From contig JAUHYQ010000002.1 in assembly GCA_030426355.1 (NCBI GenBank), forward strand, positions 434,001 through 498,000: a DNA stretch of 64,000 nt. Direction: 5' to 3'. Below, piece after piece: positions 19,757-29,700 of this stretch (position 1 is the first letter of the stretch; every line of letters begins with the position of its first letter). Under the pieces are notes generated by a model. The model was not told the DNA's origin, ran no database searches, and saw nothing but the letters and a program-made list of their open reading frames with translations. The position numbers and the translations under genes were made by a program. This stretch comes from Gammaproteobacteria bacterium (GTDB taxonomy: Bacteria > Pseudomonadota > Gammaproteobacteria > Steroidobacterales > GCA-2729495).

Positions 19757-20845
19757 ATGGGACAGATCCTAAACCGCTACGTTTTTCGGGAAACCGCCCT
19801 GATGTGGTTGGCCGTTACCGGCGTTTTGCTACTCGTGCTGTTGACGGACCAGTTTGCCCGTGTGCTGGATGATGCGGCCGGCGCGGAGCTGCCCAAAGAC
19901 GCAATATTTGCCGTCATGGGCTTGTCGTCTATTCAGTACCTCACGGTGTTGATACCCATCGGTATTTTTCTGGCCATTGTGCTGGCGCTGGCGCGGATGT
20001 ACAGGGACAGCGAGATGGCCGCGCTGATGGCCTGCGGTATCGGCAACGTTTCCTTGTACAAGCCGGTGATGACGCTGGCCGCATTGCTTGCCGCTGCCGT
20101 GGCCTGGTTATCCATCGAGGCCGCTCCCACGGCGCAGCGCGAAGTGAAAGCAATATTTGATGCCGCGCGCCAGACCGCAGATCTGGCGATGCTCGAGCCG
20201 GGCCGCTTTATATCTTTCGGCAAAGACCGGGTCACTCTTTACGCGGAAGAGGTGGGCTCGGACGGTGTGCTGAAAAATGTGTTCGTTCAACTGCGCAGCA
20301 AAGACAAAGTGACGGTTGTCGTCGCTCGCGAAGCAGGACAGCGCAACGATGTCGAAACGGGCACCAAGGTGCTGACATTTAAGAACGGTAAGCGCTACGA
20401 GGGCGTGCCTGGCAGCCAGGAATTTCGCATCATGAGTTTCGTCGAGCACGGTATACCGTTTGAGGTCAGCGAGGCCCGTGCCCGCGACATCAAGCCAGAG
20501 GCGCAAAGCCTTACCGACTTGCTGGAACGCTGGGATGCCGAGGCCATGGCCGAATTGCAGTGGCGCGTATCCGCGCCCCTGTCACTGCTGGTGCTTACCC
20601 TGATCGCCGTGCCGCTGAGCCGTATCCAGCCCAGGCAAGGTCGTTATAGCGGGGTTGTCTCGGCGATACTTATATATGTGATTTATACGAACCTGCTGGG
20701 CGCGGCCAAAGTATGGCTGGAGAAAGAAACCATACCCACCTGGCTCGGTTTATGGTGGGTGCATTTGCTGTTTCTGGCATACGCGCTTTTTCTGCTGCAG
20801 TATCAGAATCGCTATTTGCAGCGTGTGTTCGCCCGTAGCTCATGA
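19757..20845 (+). CDS. lptF: LPS export ABC transporter permease LptF
   Basis: 362-aa inner-membrane permease with six predicted helices and a periplasmic beta-jellyroll in the middle (about residues 120–260: GRFISFGKDRVTLYAEEVGSDGVLKNVFVQ). N-terminus NRYVFRETALMWLAVTGVLLLVLLTDQFARVL and C-terminus SRIQPRQGRYSGVVSAILIYVIYTNLLG are typical of LptF. It pairs with LptG and the LptB ATPase to extract lipopolysaccharide from the inner membrane. The lptG start overlaps its stop by 4 nt. Confidence 0.96.
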   Translation: MGQILNRYVFRETALMWLAVTGVLLLVLLTDQFARVLDDAAGAELPKDAIFAVMGLSSIQYLTVLIPIGIFLAIVLALARMYRDSEMAALMACGIGNVSLYKPVMTLAALLAAAVAWLSIEAAPTAQREVKAIFDAARQTADLAMLEPGRFISFGKDRVTLYAEEVGSDGVLKNVFVQLRSKDKVTVVVAREAGQRNDVETGTKVLTFKNGKRYEGVPGSQEFRIMSFVEHGIPFEVSEARARDIKPEAQSLTDLLERWDAEAMAELQWRVSAPLSLLVLTLIAVPLSRIQPRQGRYSGVVSAILIYVIYTNLLGAAKVWLEKETIPTWLGLWWVHLLFLAYALFLLQYQNRYLQRVFARSS

Positions 20846-21915
20846 GAATTATTAACCGCTATCTTTTTAATGCCGTTGCAGGAAGCACCGCTTTGGTGCT
20901 GCTGGTGCTGGTGTCGCTGGGTGGTTTCATACAGTTTGTTTCGGAGCTTGATGACCTGGGGCAGGGCAGTTACGACATGCTGACTGCCATACAGTACGTG
21001 CTGCTAAAATTGCCGCGGCTGGCCCACGACATGTTGCCGGTATCGGTATTGCTTGGCTCCTTGCTGGGGTTGGGTGCGCTCGCATCGGGGAGTGAGCTGA
21101 TAAGTTTGCAGGCTGCCGGTGTCTCCTTTAGCCGGCTGGCCGCATCGGTGGCGCTGACCGGCACGGCGATTGCGATCACCGGTGGTGCTATCGGCGAATT
21201 CGTTTCCCCAGAGCTGGAGTTGTACGCGCGGCAGATGCGCGCGGTCGCCAAAAGTGGCGACGCAGATATCACCGGCACCAGTGCATGGTTGCGCGACGGC
21301 GACAAGATTTTTAATGTGCGGCCGGCAACCGGCGGTATCGATTACGCCGGCGTGTATGTTTTTCGTCTGGCCGATCAGGAGGCCGAAGCTGGCGCAGCAT
21401 TGGCCGGTATCGGGCGGGCTGATTCATTCGAGACGGCCGCCAATACCTGGGATTTTCAGCACTACCGCGAGTCGGTGCTGGACGGCAGCGGCGTAACCAT
21501 CAGCAACGAGATCAACTCTGCTCAGGTCGATAAACTGAGTGATTTATTGTCCATTACCGCCGTTCGCGAGAGCAGTCTCACCATCACCGAGTTGTATCAC
21601 TATGTGCGTTATTTGCAGTCGAACGGGCTGGATGCTGACCGGTATGAGATCGCGTTCTGGAGTCGGGTGGCGACGGTGGCAGGCATTGTGGTGATGTGTA
21701 TGCTGGCGGTGCCTTTTGTGTTCGGGCCGCTGCGCGATACGGGTGCCGGGGCGCGCATGATCGTCGGGGTCTTGATCGGCGTGGGTTATTTTCTGTTGAG
21801 CCGCACACTGGCCGACAGCGCTGCAGTTTTTGATTTGAATCCCATAGTGGTTGCCTGGGTGCCCACCTCACTGTTGCTCATTGGTACATTGTTCGCCCTG
21901 CGTCGTATGTCCTGA
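20842..21915 (+). CDS. lptG: LPS export ABC transporter permease LptG
   Basis: 357-aa partner of LptF, with the same plan: two/four transmembrane helices flanking a periplasmic jellyroll (about residues 130–250). MRIINRYLFNAVAGSTALVLLVLVSLGGFIQFVSELDDLGQGSY and LPVSVLLGSLLGLGALASGSELI are classical LptG sequences; the C-terminus GVGYFLLSRTLADSAAVFDLNPIVVAWVP matches too. ATGA overlap with lptF. Its last 48 nt overlap the convergent RDD gene. Confidence 0.96.
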   Translation: MRIINRYLFNAVAGSTALVLLVLVSLGGFIQFVSELDDLGQGSYDMLTAIQYVLLKLPRLAHDMLPVSVLLGSLLGLGALASGSELISLQAAGVSFSRLAASVALTGTAIAITGGAIGEFVSPELELYARQMRAVAKSGDADITGTSAWLRDGDKIFNVRPATGGIDYAGVYVFRLADQEAEAGAALAGIGRADSFETAANTWDFQHYRESVLDGSGVTISNEINSAQVDKLSDLLSITAVRESSLTITELYHYVRYLQSNGLDADRYEIAFWSRVATVAGIVVMCMLAVPFVFGPLRDTGAGARMIVGVLIGVGYFLLSRTLADSAAVFDLNPIVVAWVPTSLLLIGTLFALRRMS

Positions 21916-22368
21916 TGCGGCAGTTCTCGAGTTGTATATGATCAGCCGTGTGCCGGACAGACGGTCATGCCATGCGCGCTTGTCTTTATCGATAAGCGCC
22001 CACCAGAAACCCAGCCCTGCTGGCAGTGCTGCCAGCCAGGCGCATACAAAGCGCAGCGCAGCCTGCCGATAGCCTACCGGTTGGAGCTGGCCATCATGTG
22101 TATCACTGACCAAATGCAGATGCCAGGTGCGCATGCCCAAAGTCTGGCCACCGTTGCTCCAGAAGCCGATAAAAAAAGCCGCTGCAACTGTGACCATGGC
22201 TAGACGGTATGGCACATTGCCTGGCTGAATGGCATCGCCCAGCACGGCTACCGCGGGTACCGAGATCACCATCATCAAAGCCAGCACAAGCAGCCAGTCG
22301 TAGAGTGCGGCTAGCAATCGTTTGCCCAGCGCAGCGGGAGCGGCGTTATGTAATTTGGATTGGCTCAT
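21868..22368 (-). CDS. RDD-family membrane protein
   Basis: 166-aa membrane protein of the RDD family. The first helix carries GKRLLAALYDWLLVLALMMVI (the R and D of RDD), a later motif is GGQTLGMRTWHLHLVS, and a final helix precedes DKDKRAWHDRLSGTRLI. Function is not established for the family, but exchange of ions has been proposed for some members. Converges on lptG with 48 nt of overlap, so its exact C-terminal part is coded on both strands. Confidence 0.88.
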   Translation of the reverse strand: MSQSKLHNAAPAALGKRLLAALYDWLLVLALMMVISVPAVAVLGDAIQPGNVPYRLAMVTVAAAFFIGFWSNGGQTLGMRTWHLHLVSDTHDGQLQPVGYRQAALRFVCAWLAALPAGLGFWWALIDKDKRAWHDRLSGTRLIIYNSRTAASGHTTQGEQCTNEQQ

Positions 22369-22445
22369 GTATCAATGACTTATATCAATTTTTTGTGTGC
22401 ATGATAAACCTGAGGTAGGGTTTTTCCTTCGTCAGGAGAACGATC

Positions 22446-22661
22446 ATGCATCCCAAGAATAACAACAACGGTGCAGAACGGCTCACTCATGCCAGTGCCG
22501 ATACATTGCGCAGTCGCGACCCCTACCTTGCGCGCGTCATCGGCCGTGCCGGCGAGCCTGGCAAACGCATCTACTCAGAAGCTATGCACGCGGTCATGGA
22601 TGAAATGCAGGGTACTGCCACCAGTCGCCGCGCGGAAGTCTATAACTCGCTGCGCCACTGA
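22446..22661 (+). CDS. Small hypothetical protein (71 aa)
   Basis: 71 aa, family not recognised. Starts MHPKNNNNGAERLTHASADT and continues with an Arg/Glu-rich helical part. AGGAG lies 7 nt before the ATG (GTCAGGAGAACGATC), an excellent ribosome binding site, which is the main reason to accept it. No signal or membrane segment. It lies alone between the leftward RDD gene and the HPP gene 56 nt downstream. Confidence 0.6.
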   Translation: MHPKNNNNGAERLTHASADTLRSRDPYLARVIGRAGEPGKRIYSEAMHAVMDEMQGTATSRRAEVYNSLRH

Positions 22662-22717
22662 GTCGCTTTTGCGATACTACGCCCGCTGCGGCCAATCCAG
22701 GTCGCGTGGAGTAGCGT

Positions 22718-23287
22718 ATGAGCGAGCATCGGGATGGCGTGCCAGAAAAATATCTGGCGGGATTTCTGGCGCGTTTTCGACTTGGCCATTACTGGATAGA
22801 CCCTAAGTTCGCGGGCAATAGAGCCCGATATGTATCCCAGTGCGCTTTCGTAAGCGTCGCCATGCTGCTGGTGCTGCTGGTGCTCGACGCCTTTTACCAG
22901 ACCGTATTGATTGCCGCACTGGGGGCGAGTTCCTTTGTGGCGTTCGCGGCACCAACCATGCGCATCTCCAGGCCCCGCTGCCTCATCGGCGGTTACACGG
23001 TGGGCGTGATGGTGGGCTGTTCGATATCCACCCTGGCCGTGCTTGCCGGCGGATGGCTTGCCCTGAACGACCACACCGCGCGCATCGTTCTGGGCTCGGT
23101 GGCCGTTGGTCTGGCGATGTTCCTGATGGTCACCACGGATACTGAGCATCCCCCGGGCGCTGCGGTATCGCTGGGGTTTGTATTGAACGATTGGGAGCCC
23201 ATGACCGTCGTCATCGTGATGGCCGGGATCCTGAGTATTTCCGTGATCAAGGAACTGGTGCGTGACCGCCTGATTGATCTTTTCTGA
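22718..23287 (+). CDS. HPP-family membrane protein
   Basis: 189-aa protein with four or five hydrophobic helices. The family motif HPPGA appears as DTEHPPGAAVSLGFVLN near residue 145, and LIAALGASSFVAFAAP is also typical. HPP proteins occur in bacteria, algae and plants; some transport nitrite in plastids, but the bacterial role is unknown. Start ATG at 22718. A hairpin followed by a short T-run at 23443–23476 may end this transcript. Confidence 0.85.
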   Translation: MSEHRDGVPEKYLAGFLARFRLGHYWIDPKFAGNRARYVSQCAFVSVAMLLVLLVLDAFYQTVLIAALGASSFVAFAAPTMRISRPRCLIGGYTVGVMVGCSISTLAVLAGGWLALNDHTARIVLGSVAVGLAMFLMVTTDTEHPPGAAVSLGFVLNDWEPMTVVIVMAGILSISVIKELVRDRLIDLF

Positions 23288-23442
23288 GCGTTTGACTCCG
23301 GCCGGCTGCGGGCGCCATGCGCATGCCGGCAGCCAATTGTGCGATGAGCTGCCGTTCATCTCGTGCAAACAGCCGCTAATCAGCCCGCCAGTCGGGATGG
23401 CAAAAACGTGACCCGCCTCACAAGTCGAAAATTATGTTATTT

Positions 23443-23476
23443 CGCCCCGGCGCCCGGTCGGGGCGCCGATCGTTTT
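23443..23476 (+). terminator. Possible terminator after the HPP gene
   Basis: CGCCCCG (23443–23449) can pair with CGGGGCG (23459–23465) around a 9-nt loop, and GATCGTTTTC follows. The T-run is short, so the call is modest. It lies 155 nt after the HPP gene in the 412-nt gap before the pilin operon. Confidence 0.4.
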
Positions 23477-23512
23477 CACTCCGTTAATAGATAAGCAATA
23501 AAAATCAATAAC

Positions 23513-23534
23513 TAATCTTACATTCCTAAGATTA
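23513..23534. promoter_or_regulatory. Perfect 8-bp inverted repeat upstream of pilin operon
   Basis: TAATCTTA, six nt (cattcc), TAAGATTA form an exact palindrome in the AT-rich part of the gap ahead of fimT (start 23700). There is no T-run after it, so it is more like a regulator-binding site than a terminator. The rest of the 412-nt gap shows no gene and no riboswitch that I recognise. Confidence 0.45.
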
Positions 23535-23699
23535 TTTCGTCGCTTAAACCTGTGCTGCCGGGCCCGGTTAAGGTACTTGGGTTCGCGCCCGGTATTCGCT
23601 CAAGGCGTGATTAAGTTCAATGTTTTGCCCGCAGCGCCTTCGTAGTATCAGCAACGTGATATCAGACCCGCATGCCGCGGGGGCAACGGATATAGCTAA

Positions 23700-24344
23700 A
23701 TGTTGAACTACGAAAAACAACGCGGACGTCAGGCCGGTTTCAACATCATTGAATTGATGGTGGTGCTGTTTGTGGCCGGGATTCTGATGAGCGTGGGTCT
23801 ACCCGCGTTCTCCGGGTTCATGTCCAGTAACCGAATGTCGACGGCCGCGAACGATCTTGCCACTACCTTGCACGTTGCCCGCACCGAAGCAATCAAGCGC
23901 CGGGCCTCGGTCACCGTATGTCCGAGCACGCAGTGGAACCAGGCTAACCCGGCATGCACCAACACACCTTTTGAGGACGGCTGGATCGTTTTTGTTGATG
24001 CCGTTGCGCCGGCGCTGCCGGACCTGGCACACAACGGCGCGCAGGATGTGTTGCGGGCGCACGGGCCGATGCCAAACGGGATCACCCTGACACTGGCGGA
24101 TGCCGACAGTGTGATTGGCGGTCAGCCGTTCCTGACTTTTGGTACCACCGGATTCCCGCTGGCGAATTTGGCCGGTAACGATGCGGTCTTCAATTTTCAG
24201 ATGTGCGACCACCGCGGCAATGCCGACACCGGCGGTGGCATTGCTGCGGGCCGGTGGATTCGGCTGACCCCGACGGGTCGGCCGCAAATACATCGTGAAG
24301 TGGCGCAGGTGCAGTCTGCCCAGAACCCTGCCAACGGCTGCTAG
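23700..24344 (+). CDS. Type IV minor pilin FimT/GspH family
   Basis: 214-aa pseudopilin. The prepilin peptidase site is RQAG|FNIIELMVVLFVAGILMSVGLPAF, with Gly at -1, Phe at +1 and the conserved Glu at +5. The C-terminal part is of GspH/FimT (FimU) type with RASVTVCPSTQ and RWIRLTPTGRPQI. It would join the initiating complex at the pilus tip. First gene of the operon fimT–pilV–pilW–pilX–x–pilY1–pilE. The ATG at 23700 gives a short, basic leader (MLNYEKQRGRQAG). Confidence 0.92.
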   Translation: MLNYEKQRGRQAGFNIIELMVVLFVAGILMSVGLPAFSGFMSSNRMSTAANDLATTLHVARTEAIKRRASVTVCPSTQWNQANPACTNTPFEDGWIVFVDAVAPALPDLAHNGAQDVLRAHGPMPNGITLTLADADSVIGGQPFLTFGTTGFPLANLAGNDAVFNFQMCDHRGNADTGGGIAAGRWIRLTPTGRPQIHREVAQVQSAQNPANGC

Positions 24345-24381
24345 CCATAAGCGACTATCCCGAGAGCATTCGGAGTTATTG

Positions 24382-24840
24382 ATGAGATACGTATTAAACA
24401 ATCGCAACCAACGCGGCTTTACTTTGCTGGAATCGCTGATTTCGCTGGTTGTGCTGTCGATAGGCATGCTCGGCATTGCAGCGCTTTATGTGGAAGGGTT
24501 GCGCGCCGGTCGCACGGCTTTGTTCCGCAGCACCGCCGTAACGCTGGCGGCTGACATGATGGATCGAGTGCGGGCCAATCCCGCGGCGCGCATCGCTTAT
24601 GCAGGTGGTGGCGCGGCGAACAATTGTGTGAACCAGAACAATGACTGCACCCCGGTGGAAATGGCGCAGCAAGATATCCAGATATGGCAAAACGAAATTG
24701 CCGCGCGTATGCCACCCGGCAGTGACGGGGACGTTCAGTTCGCGCTAGGTGCGATTGTTGATACTTACACGATTACGGTGTCGTGGCCGGAGCCTGGTTT
24801 TCCCGCGCCCCTGACATACACCCTGAGTGCGAGGCTATGA
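24382..24840 (+). CDS. pilV: Type IV pilus modification protein PilV
   Basis: 152-aa minor pilin. Leader MRYVLNNRNQRG then FTLLESLISLVVLSIGMLGIAALYVEGLRAG with Glu at +5; the phrase ALYVEGL...AR.TAL and MMDRVRANPAAR are family hallmarks (PilV/GspI type). The ATG at 24382 is chosen because it yields a normal leader peptide; the open frame continues upstream into fimT. Its stop overlaps the pilW start by 4 nt. Confidence 0.9.
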   Translation: MRYVLNNRNQRGFTLLESLISLVVLSIGMLGIAALYVEGLRAGRTALFRSTAVTLAADMMDRVRANPAARIAYAGGGAANNCVNQNNDCTPVEMAQQDIQIWQNEIAARMPPGSDGDVQFALGAIVDTYTITVSWPEPGFPAPLTYTLSARL

Positions 24841-25823
24841 GCATGATGACGTTGCATTACAGAAATCGTCAGGTAGGTATGACCCTCATCGAGCTGATGG
24901 TATCAATGGTGATTGGCCTGTTCCTGATGTTGGGTGCCGTTACGGTCTACAACCAGGGGCGTCAGAATTACACGGTTAATGAAAGCGTTGCGCGCCTGCA
25001 GGAGAACCTGCGGTTTGCTCTTGACGTGCTCGAGCCTGATATTCGTCTGGCGGGCTTCTGGGGGATGCACAATGCGGATACGGGCATAAACACCGGCGGT
25101 CTGGCGGTTAACTGTCAGGGTGGTGGCGACGTGACCAACTGGGTATTCAATCCGACCGGTGCTGGTGCGACAGGCTTGCGGGCTTTTAACAATATTACGG
25201 CAGGTGCCGCAGGTCTGGTGACGGCCAACTGTCCGGCATTTGCCGGCGGCATCATGACGAATACCGATATGCTTGAGGTTCGTCGTGCCAGCAGTCAGCC
25301 GGCCAACCTGCTTGCCGGTGAGATTCAATTGCAGAGTGGCGTCAACGGCTCCACCGCGTTCAGCAACGGCGCCATACCAGTGGACTTTACCGATGTTGAC
25401 CCGACCCGCATGAACACCTTCGGCATGGTCGTTAATGCCTGGTACGTGGCCAATAATTCAAACTCCTTTGCGAACACGCCTTCATTACGTCGCCGCACGC
25501 TGCGCGGTGGTCAGGTCGTGGACGAAGAGGTGATCGCAGGTGTCGAGAACATGCAGATTCAGCTGGGCATCGATACTGATGCAACGCCGGATGACAACAT
25601 TGATCAGTACGTGGATCCCGACAGTCCGCTGGCTGCCGTCAACCCGATTCTGGCCGTGCGTATATGGATGCTGATTCGTTCCACTGATACCGAGCGCGGT
25701 TTTATTGACGGTGCGACGTACACGCCGCTGGACGATGGCCTTGCGCCGATACAGCCGGGTGACGGTTTCCGTCGCATGCAAGTTTCTAAAACCATTTACC
25801 TGCGCAACGCGCGTACCGGCTAA
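24837..25823 (+). CDS. pilW: Type IV pilus minor pilin PilW
   Basis: 328 aa, typical PilW. After leader MSMMTLHYRNRQVG comes MTLIELMVSMVIGLFLMLGAVTVYNQGRQ (Gly -1, Glu +5), then ARLQENLRFALDVLEPDIRLAGFWG, a strong PilW signature. C-terminal GFRRMQVSKTIYLRNAR is also conserved. ATGA overlap with pilV decides the start; ATG 6 nt later is possible. It would form part of the GspJ-like tip position. Confidence 0.93.
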   Translation: MSMMTLHYRNRQVGMTLIELMVSMVIGLFLMLGAVTVYNQGRQNYTVNESVARLQENLRFALDVLEPDIRLAGFWGMHNADTGINTGGLAVNCQGGGDVTNWVFNPTGAGATGLRAFNNITAGAAGLVTANCPAFAGGIMTNTDMLEVRRASSQPANLLAGEIQLQSGVNGSTAFSNGAIPVDFTDVDPTRMNTFGMVVNAWYVANNSNSFANTPSLRRRTLRGGQVVDEEVIAGVENMQIQLGIDTDATPDDNIDQYVDPDSPLAAVNPILAVRIWMLIRSTDTERGFIDGATYTPLDDGLAPIQPGDGFRRMQVSKTIYLRNARTG

Positions 25824-25838
25824 TCCGGAAATCAAGCA

Positions 25839-26318
25839 ATGACTACTGGAACCCACATGAACCACGTAACTAAAAGAAATTCCGGTTTTGCGCCTCGTGA
25901 ACGCGGTGCGGCCTTGGTAGTGTCGCTGATACTGCTGATGATGCTGACGTTGCTGGCGGTTTCGACCATGAGCACCGCCAGTCTGGAAGTCACCATGGCG
26001 GGTAATGATCAGTTTGCCGAGAACGCCTTCCAGTTGGCAGAGACGGCCAACGAGCAGTTTTTGCAGACCATCGAGTCAAACTCATTGCTTTGCGTGAACG
26101 AACAGAACCCGACTGTTTGTGATGTGCCGGCGACGGCTGTCCCCGAAATGGGCGGCACCTTCCAAACTCAGAGTCGTTTTGTTTCAGACAACGGTGGCTG
26201 TCCGCTCTCAAGTGAGGGTGAGGTGGTTCGCTTTGATTTTGAATTGCAGGCCCTCGGCAACTCGTCCAAAAACGCTTTGTCGCAGCACACGCAGGGCTGG
26301 TTTTTTTGCGCGCCCTGA
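25839..26318 (+). CDS. pilX: Type IV pilus assembly protein PilX
   Basis: 159 aa, PilX N-terminal family (GspK-like position). ERGAALVVSLILLMMLTLLAVSTMSTASLEVTMAGNDQ has the RGAALVVSL...LTLLA.S...T...E..MAGN signature. Unlike ordinary pilins it has a hydrophobic helix starting after Arg-Gly and no Glu at +5. Two starts are possible, 25839 and 25857; the first has GGAA about 10 nt upstream. It lies 15 nt after pilW. Confidence 0.88.
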   Translation: MTTGTHMNHVTKRNSGFAPRERGAALVVSLILLMMLTLLAVSTMSTASLEVTMAGNDQFAENAFQLAETANEQFLQTIESNSLLCVNEQNPTVCDVPATAVPEMGGTFQTQSRFVSDNGGCPLSSEGEVVRFDFELQALGNSSKNALSQHTQGWFFCAP

Positions 26319-26351
26319 GCAAGGCGTACCGATTTAACGGAGAGCAGGATT

Positions 26352-26708
26352 ATGAACATATCCAAAACAATAGTCGTTATGGCAGCACTGGTTGTTACCG
26401 GGTTTGCCAGCGCAGCGCTGGTGCCAGTGACCTACGTGGTTGAGCTGGGGTATGAAAGCGCCCCGGTACCTGCTCATGAAGCCGACCGCCTGACTGTTCA
26501 GCGCTGTCCGGGTTGTGCACCGGAAACCGTGCGCTTTAGTTCAAGTACCGCGTACCGGTTGAACGGTTTCGACTCGCCGGTCGAGTCGCTGCAGAGCTTT
26601 AGTCAGTTTGTGCGACAAATCAAGAATAAAGACAAGCTGCTTTTTTATGTCCGCTACGAGGCGGATACCAAGCTGGTCACCGAACTGGTGCTTAGCGGAG
26701 CTGAATAA
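26352..26708 (+). CDS. Hypothetical exported protein in minor pilin operon
   Basis: 118 aa, family not recognised. A signal peptide (MNISKTIVVMAALVVTGFASA) precedes a short mature domain with a single CPGC pair in VQRCPGCAPETVRFSSSTAYRL. GGAGAGCAGG lies about 4–10 nt upstream of the ATG. It is placed between pilX and pilY1, whereas in Pseudomonas the extra gene (pilY2) sits between pilY1 and pilE. A role in stabilising or assembling PilY1 is plausible only from position. Confidence 0.75.
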   Translation: MNISKTIVVMAALVVTGFASAALVPVTYVVELGYESAPVPAHEADRLTVQRCPGCAPETVRFSSSTAYRLNGFDSPVESLQSFSQFVRQIKNKDKLLFYVRYEADTKLVTELVLSGAE

Positions 26709-26761
26709 CGATCGCGGCGCAGTTGAATGTCGTCGCAGTCAAGGATAGAGAGGAAGTAACC

Positions 26762-29700
26762 ATGGATAAGGTCAACGCAAAACTCGGAGCAATGCTGGCA
26801 GCGATGATGCTGGTGCTGATGAGTGGTGGAACGGCCATTGCCGATGACACTGAATTGTTTCTGGTTGATGCCAGCAACACCGGTGGTTCGGTTAACAGGC
26901 CGAATATTCTGTTTATCATGGACACATCGGGCAGTATGACAGGCCAGGTGCTGACGCAGGCCAACTGGGATCCCAACCTGACCTTTGCCGGTTGTTACCG
27001 CTCGGACGCGATTTACTGGAGCTACACCAATCAGCAACCCTCGTGTGGCAGTAATAACTGGTTTTATGCCAGTAACAACAAGTGTCAGGCATCACAGAGC
27101 GCCCTTGCGAATCTGGGCGCCTGGTCAGGCCTTGCGCTGGCTTATCGTGAACGCAGGCGGCGTAGCAGTCCGCGCTGGGTAGACTTGAGCACCACCCATG
27201 ACCGTGACGTCGAATGTCAGGATGACGCCGGCGTGCACGGTGAGACCAGTGGTTCTTTCTGGGCGGCGGATGGCAATGCAGGACCCTGGGACAACAACAA
27301 CAACAACGAGCCCGCTTGGACCACCAACTACTTCTTGTTTAACGGTAATCAGCTGAACTATTTGCAGGGCGGCGGTACCGTTACGAGCACCCGCATTCAG
27401 GTGGTTAAAGACGTCACCAAGCAGTTGCTCGATAATCTGGACGGCGTCAATGTCGGTCTGATGCGCTTTAACAACGATGACGGCGGGCCGGTGATCCATG
27501 CCATGGAGAACATTGCGACCGCGCGTGCAGGCATGAAGGCCAGCGTCGACAGTCTGACCGCCAACGGTTGGACCCCGCTGTCTGAAACCATGTACGAAGC
27601 CGGTCAGTACTATGCAGGGCGCAGTGTGGACTACGGCAGCGGTCACCAGTACAGCAGTGTGGCCGCATCCCGCGTCGGCAATACGTTGTCTTCCGGCACC
27701 TACCAGTCGCCGGTGGAATTTGCCTGTCAGAAAAACTACATCGTTTTGCTGACTGACGGTGAGCCTACACAAGATACGGGCGCCGAGAACAAGATTGAAA
27801 ACCTGCCGGGTTTCAGTTCCACAGTGGGTTCGTCATGCCAGCGCCTGCCGGGCGAATCCAGCAATGACGGCAAGTGTCTCGACGAGATGGCCGATTATCT
27901 GCACAACTACGATATTTCTGCGCAGCACAGTGACCAGCAGTCGGTTACCACGTATACCATTGGTTTCGCCGAAGAACTGCCATTCCTGGAAGAAACCGCG
28001 CGGCGCGGCGGTGGTGAATACTACAAGGCAGATGACACGGCCACGCTGGCAAGTGCACTGACCAAGATCGTCGTCTCAATTCTGGATGACGCATCAACAT
28101 TTACCGCGCCGTCGGTGCCGGTGAACGCGTTTAACCGTACGCAGAACCTGGACGATATTTTTGTGTCCGTGTTCAACCCGTCTTCGACCGTGCACTGGCC
28201 GGGCAACCTCAAAAAGTACAAGCTTAAGAACGGGCGTTTTATCGATGCCAATGATGCACTTGCCGTTGATCCGGGCACCGGCTTTTTCAAAGAAACAGCA
28301 CAGAGCTTCTGGTCGGCGGCTCCCGACGGTGACCGTCCGCCAGCGGGTGGTGCAGCACTCAAATTGCCGGGCTACGGTGATCTGGAGCGCAAGCTCTACA
28401 CCAATATAGCCGGTGGTGCGCTGACCAGCGTGGGCAATGCCATTAAGACCAGCAACACTGCGATTACCGGTGCCATGCTGGGTGGTGTCAGCGAGACCAA
28501 CAATGCGCCCGGCGATCATCCGGACGGTTTGGCGCTAAGCGACCGTGAACGGATCATCCAGTGGATGCGCGGTATGGATCTCTTTGACGACGACGACGAT
28601 GGCGACAATCTGGATACCCGCCATATGATGGGTGACCCGCTGCACGTTCGTCCGGTGCCAGTGATCTATGGTGGCACCGCGTCAAATCCCGATATGGTGA
28701 TTTATACGTCAACGAATGACGGCTACTTCCATGCGATTGATCCGGAAACAGGTGAAGAGTTGTGGTCGTTTGTGCCGAGTCGTTTGCTGGGGCTGATGCA
28801 GGCTCACTACGAAGATGCCGTGTCCTCCACGCGCATCTACGGCCTGGACGGTGAGATCACGGCTGCCATCCTGAACGATGACAAGAAAGGCGGTATTACG
28901 GGTGATGAGCGCGTGGTATTGATCTTCGGCATGCGTCGCGGCGGTGATGCGTATTTTGCAATTGACGTCACCGATCGAAATAACCCTGAACTGCTGTGGG
29001 AGATTGATTCGAGCACGCCGGGCTTTGCCGCTTTGGGCCAGACCTGGTCCACGCCGCAGCATGCGCGAGTGCGGGCTGCCGGCGGCGTTAAGGAAGTGGT
29101 GTTTGTTGGCGGCGGTTACGATCCGGTGCAGGACAACGGTAACTACCGGACTGACAATCAGGGCAATGCCGTATACATGATTGATATTGAAACCGGCCAG
29201 CTATTGTGGAGTGCCGGCAAAACCGGTGCCGGGCATGACCTGGAATTGGACAAGATGGACCACGGTATTCCGGCCCCGTTGCGAGTCGTTGACCTTAATG
29301 GTGACGGACTGGCCAGCCGCCTGTATTTTGGCGATATGGGCGGCCGCGTCTGGCGCATCGATATCATCAATGGCAATGATCTCGACGAGATTGCCAAGGG
29401 CGGTGTAATCGCCAGTCTGGGTGGGGCTGCAGTGGATGACGCCGGCGGTACACCGGTGACGGCCGATCTGCGTCGTTTCTACAGTCAGGCCGATGTGGTC
29501 GACGTGTCACAGCCGGGTTATCAGCGCTTTGTCGCCGTGAACATCGGTTCGGGGTATCGTGCACACCCGCTCGACACTGCAATCGATGAGCGGTTCTTCT
29601 CCATACGCGACCTCGCGGTGAACTACGTGCCCGAGAATGATGCCTACGACAACCCGGTGTTGTTGAGTGAGATGGTGGATATCACCGGCAGTAACGGTAT

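Noticed and set aside
23288-23699. Riboswitch (c-di-GMP type) ahead of the pilin operon
   Set aside because: I looked for the GEMM core sequence and tetraloop receptor and did not find it.
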